DNA of 5,088 bases from CAYSDL01 sp964429875 (GTDB taxonomy: Bacteria > Fidelibacterota > Marinisomatia > SCGC-AAA003-L08 > D37C17). This document shows, in pieces, positions 1-5,088 of the stretch. Every line of letters begins with the position of its first letter. The stretch's first letter is position 1. The stretch spans positions 1 through 5,088 of the forward strand of contig CAYSDL010000072.1 of assembly GCA_964429875.1 (NCBI GenBank), given 5' to 3'. A program made the translations under genes and the position numbers. Under the pieces are notes generated by a model. That model saw nothing but the letters and a program-made list of their open reading frames with translations, was not told where the DNA came from and ran no database searches.

Positions 1-40
1 AAAGAAAAAATAACAGCAATAATATATGTCTTTAATCTTA

Positions 41-3000
41 TCATCGTACTATGGCAAATTTTCCTACAAATTTTTGGCCTTCAAATCCTGGGCTCCTGTT
101 TTCAACTGCAAACACATAAAGACCAGGCGCAACTTCTTGATTATTAACTGTTCTTAAGTCCCAGGAGACCTTCCCTTCTTCATCAATAGGAGCATCATTA
201 GAATCAATAGTTACAACTTTTTCTCCAGTTATTGTAAAGATAGTTAAAGTATAATTATCAGGAACATCAAAAAACCAAATTTTTCTCTTATATTCAGTTT
301 CATTATAATTACTGCTCGCTATATAGGGGTTAGGAACAACTAGAATTTCATTTGATAAAGATTCTGTTGCTTTTGGACCTGAAATAACTGTGACATAGTT
401 TTTATCATTCGATGTTCTTCCTCTTCCAACTTCAATTGATTGATACCCATCAGGCGAAGCAAAATGTAGAGGATTTGCCGTATTAGATGTTTCTTGCAAT
501 ATACCAAGATCTTCATTGTAAGTTGTTATAAAATCTGGAGCAATCCCCATATCAAAAGCTGTAATAGCATAAGTGTATTCATAGCCATCAATAACATTAT
601 TATCTATAAAAGTTCTTTTTATTCCAACTTCTTTTTCAGTGATGCAAGTTCCTTCTATGCAGTCAGCATTTTCGCTGCAACTTTTAAAAACATCATTACT
701 ACAATAAGGATCAGAGACAGATTCTTTTTCACCACATTGACCAAGCGCGCTATCACCCTTTATTAAATTATGTGGATCATACCCACAAATATTATATCCT
801 CTAATATCAGGAACATCATCATTATCACCTCCCCATATAGGATCATCACAATCCACAATACCATATATAGCAGAATAATTAAGCTGATCTATATCAGACA
901 AAGAAAGATAATCTTCATAGGTAGTTTGAGAGCAGGAAGATGCACAGCTGTTCCAAGAAGAGTCTTTGCAATTTTCAAATTTTTCATTAAACAATTCTAA
1001 ACACTGCAAATAATTTTCATCTGAATCCAAATCATTAGAACCAGGTAAACTAGAACCATAACAATTAGATACATAGTCACATATACTAGATGAGCCTAAA
1101 TCACATTGAGATTCTACTTCATTGTGTAAACATTGGGTATAGCAATCCTTTTCAACATAAAATTCAGGTTTTGAAATACTGCATTCACCATGATAATCAT
1201 GTGTAAAAGTACAATGCAAACTATCTTGCTCAGAGGTTAAATGATATTGTGCATAGGGGACCCAGCTATCTGGATTATTAGAATCATATAAATCAGTTAA
1301 AGGATCTCCCCATGTATTTCCTCCATCAGTACTTCTATATATATTATATCCTTCAAAATCTGCATATCCTGTAACTACATCAGAAGATTTTTCTGCTCTA
1401 TCATCCCATGTTAACTCAATTGCATGATGCGCTCCTCCATACCATTCAGAATTGTTTATTTCATTCCCGAATGTATAATCTAGAGTTGGAGTATCAGGAG
1501 AGGTGTAGCCCTGGTAATGGCTATTATACATAAGCTGTGCAAATGTTGCATTCTTAATTAAGTCATCATTGTTTTGCCCAAAAATTATACAAAAAGAAAA
1601 TGGAACTTGTTCACCAACCTCAAGACTAAAGGGTCCGCAACTCATCTGCAAAACGCAATCTAGACCAGCAGGGCCATCTTGGAAAAAAGTTGTTTGTTCT
1701 AACCCTTCAAGTGAATCAAAATGAGGATTAAGCTCTTCAGGAGCATCTGTTGAAGGGTTTGGAGTATGGAAATACCATAATTTTTCATCATCTGTTAAAT
1801 TAGTTGTATCACCTGCAATAACTTTGTACATAATTTCTTCTTTGTTTGCAGCCTGTGCAGTACCAGGATTCCCAGCGCAGCACCCAGCATCTCCTTCTCT
1901 AAAAACTACGCCTGGTCTATTATACCAATCAAACCAATGCCAATCTGTCATTTGTAATTTATCTCCAGGGTAAAGATCAGCATATCCATCACCATTCAAA
2001 TCAACTTCTTCAGTTGCATAAGGGGAATCTAAAAGTTGAGCAGCTACAATACCAATATCCTCAGGTGGTCCAAAACCATAATCATATAGCATAGCTAAAC
2101 TAACTCTAATTGTATCTCCATTAATAATGTCACAACCATTAGGCTCTAAATCTTGATTACTACAATCATAGTATTCCATAAAATCATCATCATTAGAATG
2201 TACTCCGAAGCTTCCAAACTGAGTAGCTGTTACAACATCTGCATCTACATAAAATCCTAAATACATATTTTTATAATCAAAACCCATACCTTGATTTAAT
2301 TTTGTTCCATCAGGCATAATCATGCCATCACCGCATATTAGATTCCCTGAATCATCAGTCACATAAATATTGTTTCCATATCTATCTTTTTCAAAGGCAC
2401 ACCAATTATCACCGCTTTCATTCCTTACTTTAAGAGTAAAAAACATTATATCTTCAACTAATTCTAATTCAAATGAATTTGCTTGAGATAAAACTTTTAA
2501 TCCCATCGGATAACCTGTTTGCTCATAGGTATTATTTGTTACCATGTTACCTTTATATGCCCACCTATCATCAAATTCCATATAAATATCAGAATCTGAT
2601 ATAAATTGATTTGATGTTACCCAGCAATTATCGTTCCATGGTTGTTCAGGAAAACAATTTGATTGATTTGGAGAATAATTTTTTTTATACCACCCAGGCC
2701 AATGGGGCATAAGGTTACCATACTGATCATAACTTTGTGGCCATGTATCACTAAAATTACTATGTGCTAAAAGTGGATATGATTCTAAATCTAAATAATT
2801 TATATTTCCAAAAATATCATTCTCATTAACTAAAGTATTATGTGTGTTTTCTCTTGCTCCAGTAGATGCATGCCAATCGGTATTTGAACTTGGATTCCAT
2901 CTTGTGAACCAAGATTCTGCAGTATTTGCTCCATAATATACATACCCATCATCATTTGTCCACTCATCTTGGTCATCTCCATAATCAAATAAATCGAATT

Positions 3001-3727
3001 CATCTAATCTTTCGACAAGTGCTGGGCGCATTGCCCAAGGATATACAAGTCCAACACCCTTTCTAATTATAGATTCTCCATACACATTGGCATTATTTGG
3101 ATCAACAGCAAACTGTTCACTTGCAGGTAAACTAATCATGATTAGCTCGCTAGCATCATCAATGCAAAATTGGTTGATCCCTGTAAAATTACATGGAACT
3201 TCAAAATCACCCGCCTCTGAAGGAGAAATCAGTTTATTTCCAAGAGTTCCCCTATCATCAAATGCTTCAAAAACTACACTAACAAAATTTGTATCCCCAG
3301 ATTCAAACCAAGACAAATTTGGAATAGCTCCATTTGGATCGGAATATGCATCGAAAGATATCCAATCTTCAAAATCTTCAAAATCAGTGAGCCAATCGGG
3401 TTGATACCACTCATAGTTGTAAGTATAACTTTGGCCTGGGACTCCAGCAATAAAAGATAATGATGGAAGGTAGGTATAACCATAATAAAATTCATCATCA
3501 TTATCCCATAACCCAGCAGGATGATGATCCCAATCAATAAATCTCCCATAATTTGTTATTGCTGCCTGTGCTTTTCCTTTTAATAAATAGCCTTTAGCTC
3601 TATCATTCATTGGATTTGATGGGTATGGAAAATCTCCAATATCATTAACTAAATTATTATTATCTGTAGGAGGATGTTCAGATAATAAAAAAGATATAAA
3701 CACTATTGCTGATATTATTTTTTTCAT
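41..3727 (-). CDS. Large secreted multidomain protein with Fn3-like region, Cys-rich insertion and FlgD/T9SS-like C-terminal sorting domain
   Basis: This 1228-aa protein has no function I can name; it is probably an exported surface or extracellular protein. The start at 3727 is supported by TAAGGA seven bases upstream and by a signal peptide (MKK, then hydrophobic residues 4-16; cleavage site unclear). Residues 20-750 are acidic and rich in aromatics, Asn and Asp, with no domain I recognise; a calcium-loop-like DxNxDGxxD lies at 576-584. Residues about 768-800 (ELTWDD, then GYNIYRSTDGG) and 1036-1062 (YEYTYAITAFD) read as the two ends of a fibronectin type III-like domain, separated by an insertion with 18 cysteines (839-1028). 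Residues 1128-1228 start with VVPNPY, continue with a TLTIFTITGEKV strand and end in GLYVFAVEN...GKFAIVR. This matches FlgD-Ig/T9SS type A-like C-terminal modules, where such a domain directs or anchors secretion. The C-terminus is intact (TGA stop). Existence of the gene is very likely; its role is unknown. Confidence 0.93.
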   Translation of the reverse strand: MKKIISAIVFISFLLSEHPPTDNNNLVNDIGDFPYPSNPMNDRAKGYLLKGKAQAAITNYGRFIDWDHHPAGLWDNDDEFYYGYTYLPSLSFIAGVPGQSYTYNYEWYQPDWLTDFEDFEDWISFDAYSDPNGAIPNLSWFESGDTNFVSVVFEAFDDRGTLGNKLISPSEAGDFEVPCNFTGINQFCIDDASELIMISLPASEQFAVDPNNANVYGESIIRKGVGLVYPWAMRPALVERLDEFDLFDYGDDQDEWTNDDGYVYYGANTAESWFTRWNPSSNTDWHASTGARENTHNTLVNENDIFGNINYLDLESYPLLAHSNFSDTWPQSYDQYGNLMPHWPGWYKKNYSPNQSNCFPEQPWNDNCWVTSNQFISDSDIYMEFDDRWAYKGNMVTNNTYEQTGYPMGLKVLSQANSFELELVEDIMFFTLKVRNESGDNWCAFEKDRYGNNIYVTDDSGNLICGDGMIMPDGTKLNQGMGFDYKNMYLGFYVDADVVTATQFGSFGVHSNDDDFMEYYDCSNQDLEPNGCDIINGDTIRVSLAMLYDYGFGPPEDIGIVAAQLLDSPYATEEVDLNGDGYADLYPGDKLQMTDWHWFDWYNRPGVVFREGDAGCCAGNPGTAQAANKEEIMYKVIAGDTTNLTDDEKLWYFHTPNPSTDAPEELNPHFDSLEGLEQTTFFQDGPAGLDCVLQMSCGPFSLEVGEQVPFSFCIIFGQNNDDLIKNATFAQLMYNSHYQGYTSPDTPTLDYTFGNEINNSEWYGGAHHAIELTWDDRAEKSSDVVTGYADFEGYNIYRSTDGGNTWGDPLTDLYDSNNPDSWVPYAQYHLTSEQDSLHCTFTHDYHGECSISKPEFYVEKDCYTQCLHNEVESQCDLGSSSICDYVSNCYGSSLPGSNDLDSDENYLQCLELFNEKFENCKDSSWNSCASSCSQTTYEDYLSLSDIDQLNYSAIYGIVDCDDPIWGGDNDDVPDIRGYNICGYDPHNLIKGDSALGQCGEKESVSDPYCSNDVFKSCSENADCIEGTCITEKEVGIKRTFIDNNVIDGYEYTYAITAFDMGIAPDFITTYNEDLGILQETSNTANPLHFASPDGYQSIEVGRGRTSNDKNYVTVISGPKATESLSNEILVVPNPYIASSNYNETEYKRKIWFFDVPDNYTLTIFTITGEKVVTIDSNDAPIDEEGKVSWDLRTVNNQEVAPGLYVFAVENRSPGFEGQKFVGKFAIVR
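3366..3383. repeat. 9-bp tandem duplication inside the large gene
   Basis: Two identical 9-bp units (TCTTCAAAA on the plus strand) lie side by side and stay in frame, encoding the repeated Asp-Phe-Glu of DFEDFED at residues 115-121. This is probably a simple slippage duplication with no separate function. Confidence 0.7.
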
Positions 3728-3734
3728 ATATAAT

Positions 3735-3740
3735 TCCTTA
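3735..3740 (-). promoter_or_regulatory. Shine-Dalgarno site of the large secreted-protein gene
   Basis: TAAGGA on the minus strand lies seven bases before the ATG at 3727-3725. It fixes this start, which is also the one that gives the protein its signal peptide. The SUMF1 gene in the same window has no comparable site. Confidence 0.75.
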
Positions 3741-3753
3741 ATAGTTGTACAAT

Positions 3754-3783
3754 AATATACATAAACATATTAAAGTAAATCAA
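3754..3783 (-). promoter_or_regulatory. Candidate sigma70-type promoter for the large secreted-protein gene
   Basis: On the minus strand, TTGATT (3783-3778) and TATATT (3759-3754) are separated by 18 bases. Each box differs from consensus by one or two bases. Transcription would start near 3747, giving a leader of about 20 bases that contains the Shine-Dalgarno site. The region is very AT-rich, so such boxes can arise by chance. An alternative -10, a perfect TATAAT, lies at 3826-3821 but has no good -35 at the right distance. Confidence 0.4.
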
Positions 3784-3852
3784 TGATAGTATGGGTGGGG
3801 GGAAACGTTATGATGAACCTATTATACTCCCTAATCCAACAGTAGAGTGCTA

Positions 3853-3862
3853 NNNNNNNNNN
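3853..3862. other. Assembly gap (10 N)
   Basis: Ten N characters mark a scaffold join, and the number is probably a placeholder rather than a measured length. The gap lies between the tRNA-like fragment and the leader of the large secreted-protein gene. Neither reading frame crosses it. The distance, order and linkage of the two genes depend on this join. Confidence 0.97.
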
Positions 3863-3905
3863 GGTGGCAGGATTCGAACCTGCGACCCCCTTCTTCCAAA
3901 GCAGG
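3863..3905 (-). pseudogene. tRNA-Pro(UGG)-like 3' half, incomplete
   Basis: Read on the minus strand, this holds a 3' half-tRNA. The 5' anticodon stem is CCTGC (3905-3901), the loop TTTGGAA (3900-3894) with anticodon TGG, and the 3' stem GAAGG (3893-3889). A five-base variable loop GGGTC follows, then a perfect T-arm GCAGG-TTCGAAT-CCTGC (3883-3867) and the acceptor start CACC, cut by the N gap. The order and sequence resemble bacterial tRNA-Pro(UGG). Two features are abnormal: A instead of the near-universal G after the anticodon, and one G-A mismatch in the anticodon stem. No D-arm or 5' acceptor strand lies upstream, because that space is the end of the SUMF1 gene (stop at 3913-3911). It is therefore not a working tRNA as assembled. 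It may be a tRNA remnant, an integration-site (att) half, or a chimeric contig end. Confidence 0.7.
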
Positions 3906-3910
3906 ATGGA

Positions 3911-5044
3911 TTAGCTTAAAATTATGTTTACTAACTGTACAATATCTAATACATCTACTGTATTATCTGAATTTAAATCTGCAGAACTGTTATATTCATT
4001 ATTCAAAATAAAATTAACAGAAAAAACTATATCCAAAACATCAATAGAACCATCATTATTAATATCTCCATTAACATTATGCGAAACTACTCTGAATCCC
4101 ATATGATCTGTAGTTACAAAAGGAGGTGTATCTGTGCGACTACTACTCATTGCAACATGGCTCGGATAAGTATGGTTACCGCCTCTAAGTACTTTTTTTT
4201 CTAAATCTCCGAAATCATCATTAAGAGGATTTAAATAAATATCATTATTAACACAAGCTTGATAGAAATTTTCATCATACCAATCTAAACACCATTCAGA
4301 AACATTACCTGCCATGTTATATAATCCAAATGGATTTGGGGGATATATTTCACCTACTGGAGTTAAATATGTTTCGCCACTGGGGCCACCCCATCCTGTC
4401 CCATAATTAGCTTGGCTATAACTTAAATTTCCATCATCAGTAGGATATTCAAACTGTTGACCAGCTCGTGCAGCATATTCCCATTCAGCTTCTGTTGGTA
4501 AAGTTGCGCCATAATAATCTACATACATCATAGCACCATACCAACTTACCCAGGAAGCTGGCCAATTATCATAACCTTCAACGACACTAAATGTATATGA
4601 AGTTGTATCTAATTCAATCCAACATCTATTTAAAGGATGCTGACCTCCACCAGCAATGTCACTTAATTTAATAAGGACTTCGCCAGACCATAAGCCTGGT
4701 AATGTGCTGTCTGCCTTAATACTCCAGGCGTGGCCATTAGCTACTTCTTCAGGCGTGCTAGCCCAATCACCCGGAACTCCTTCTTCAATTAGTAAATTCC
4801 CATTTGATATCATATCATTAAGAAAAATTATATAGTAGGCATTAGAAACTTCAGTTTCACCTATTTTAAAATCATCTATAGTTACAAAATGTTCAGGATC
4901 TTGGTCATTAGACATTGGCGGTTGATTATTATTCCCCATAATAAAGCTTCCTCCAGAAACATCTAGCATAGTACCTGGATATGTCTGCGAAAAAGAAATT
5001 GTTACTAATAGAACAAATAATATTAAGGTAATTGTTTTTTTCAT
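3911..5044 (-). CDS. Exported SUMF1/FGE-fold protein (catalytic Cys absent) with C-terminal dockerin-like tail
   Basis: This 377-aa protein has a Sec signal peptide (residues 1-20, ending ISFSQ before TYPG), so it is exported. Residues 25-321 carry the formylglycine-generating-enzyme/SUMF1 fold: GGSFIMG (31-37), GETEVSNAYY (62-71), WVSWYGAMMY (165-174), LPTEAEWEYAARAG (182-195), NPFGLYNMAGNVSEWC (237-252), VLRGG (285-289) and GFRVV (316-320). Residues 84-160 form an insertion between the first two blocks and the WYGA block. True FGEs oxidise a sulfatase cysteine using a Cys pair just after RGG. Here no cysteine follows residue 264, so FGE activity is unlikely and a ligand-binding or structural role is more plausible. 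Residues 326-377 hold two EF-hand-like loops (DINNDGSIDVLD and DLNSDNTVDVLD, 29 residues apart), a type I dockerin-like module that would bind calcium and perhaps a cohesin-like partner. The tail ends at its usual point (VNIILS), so the protein looks complete. No Shine-Dalgarno precedes the ATG. Confidence 0.93.
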   Translation of the reverse strand: MKKTITLILFVLLVTISFSQTYPGTMLDVSGGSFIMGNNNQPPMSNDQDPEHFVTIDDFKIGETEVSNAYYIIFLNDMISNGNLLIEEGVPGDWASTPEEVANGHAWSIKADSTLPGLWSGEVLIKLSDIAGGGQHPLNRCWIELDTTSYTFSVVEGYDNWPASWVSWYGAMMYVDYYGATLPTEAEWEYAARAGQQFEYPTDDGNLSYSQANYGTGWGGPSGETYLTPVGEIYPPNPFGLYNMAGNVSEWCLDWYDENFYQACVNNDIYLNPLNDDFGDLEKKVLRGGNHTYPSHVAMSSSRTDTPPFVTTDHMGFRVVSHNVNGDINNDGSIDVLDIVFSVNFILNNEYNSSADLNSDNTVDVLDIVQLVNIILS

Positions 5045-5060
5045 TGGAAGAATTTAAAAC

Positions 5061-5087
5061 AAAAAAAGTCCCTATAAAAGAGGCTTT
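5061..5087 (-). terminator. Candidate intrinsic terminator of an upstream gene
   Basis: On the minus strand, AAAGCCTC (5087-5080), a seven-base loop and GGGACTTT (5072-5065) form an eight-position stem. The stem contains one C-A mismatch and one G-T pair, and it runs into a stretch of seven T (5067-5061). This is the shape of a rho-independent terminator for a minus-strand gene lying beyond the right edge of the window. It ends only 16 bases before the SUMF1 start codon, so the promoter of that gene must overlap it or lie upstream. The stem is imperfect and could continue outside the window. Confidence 0.5.
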
Positions 5088-5088
5088 C

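Noticed and set aside
1..40. Terminator after the large gene
   Set aside because: The stretch after the stop is AT-rich and ends in a T-rich run on the minus strand, but only a few weak A-T pairs can form and there is no GC stem.
494..1000. Two plus-strand open frames (494-766 and 770-1000) opposite the large gene
   Set aside because: Both lie wholly inside the 1228-aa coding sequence in antisense. Their products are Ile/Ser/Phe-rich without domains, as expected from the complement of Asp/Asn-rich AT-rich codons, and I see no ribosome site or neighbour logic.
3087..3549. Open frames overlapping the N-terminal part of the large gene on both strands (3087-3404 plus, 3274-3549 minus)
   Set aside because: They are embedded in a frame with a strong start, signal peptide and continuous coding sense; their translations show no recognisable domain.
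3821..3826. Perfect TATAAT on the minus strand as the main promoter of the large gene
   Set aside because: No -35-like hexamer is found 16-18 bases upstream, and no TG extension is present; it is kept only as an alternative in the promoter entry.
3826..3852. D-arm-like string GTAGAGTGCTA on the plus strand at the left gap edge, suggesting a second partial tRNA
   Set aside because: The matching ACTC is 15 bases away, too far for a normal D-loop. The conserved GG of the D-loop is absent and no acceptor strand can be drawn.
3863..3910. Complete functional tRNA gene overlapping the SUMF1 gene end
   Set aside because: The 5' half would have to lie in the last codons of the SUMF1 gene; no D-arm, no conserved T8 context and no strand complementary to the CACC acceptor start are present there.
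3924..4106. Plus-strand 60-codon open frame opposite the dockerin-like tail
   Set aside because: It is antisense to the conserved calcium-loop repeats, which fully explain the sequence; the predicted peptide has no distinct features.

Overview
This AT-rich window carries two secreted-protein genes, both on the minus strand, on either side of a 10-N assembly gap (3853-3862). No mobile element, CRISPR array or complete RNA gene is visible. The protein architecture suggests a free-living, probably marine, Fidelibacterota-type bacterium (formerly Marinimicrobia/SAR406) or a relative in the wider Bacteroidota/FCB group. One protein is a very large acidic secreted protein with a 'VVPNPY...' FlgD/T9SS-like C-terminal module. 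The other is a SUMF1-fold protein ending in a dockerin-like tail of the 'DxNxDGxxDVLDIV...VNIIL' type. This placement is inference; no marker gene is present.

Layout, read in the direction of transcription (right to left). At 5061-5087 there is a candidate intrinsic terminator, presumably of a gene outside the window. It is followed almost at once by a 377-aa exported SUMF1/FGE-like protein with a dockerin-like C-terminus (5044-3911). Just after its stop lies a tRNA-Pro(UGG)-like 3' half (3905-3863). This lacks the D-arm and 5' acceptor strand and runs into the gap. Beyond the gap, about 125 bp of leader with a candidate promoter and a good Shine-Dalgarno sequence precedes a 1228-aa secreted multidomain protein (3727-41). 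The last 40 bp (1-40) are AT-rich and show no convincing terminator or gene.

Both proteins carry Sec-type signal peptides and C-terminal modules of kinds used for surface sorting or protein-protein attachment. They could therefore both belong to the cell envelope or surface. Because the gap has a nominal length and a tRNA-like sequence at its edge, co-transcription or even true adjacency of the two genes is not shown. The points most worth a second look are an 18-cysteine insertion that appears to split an Fn3-like domain of the large protein, the loss of the FGE catalytic cysteines in the SUMF1 protein, and the tRNA-Pro 3' fragment at the contig edge. I found no clear sign of an undescribed multi-gene system.
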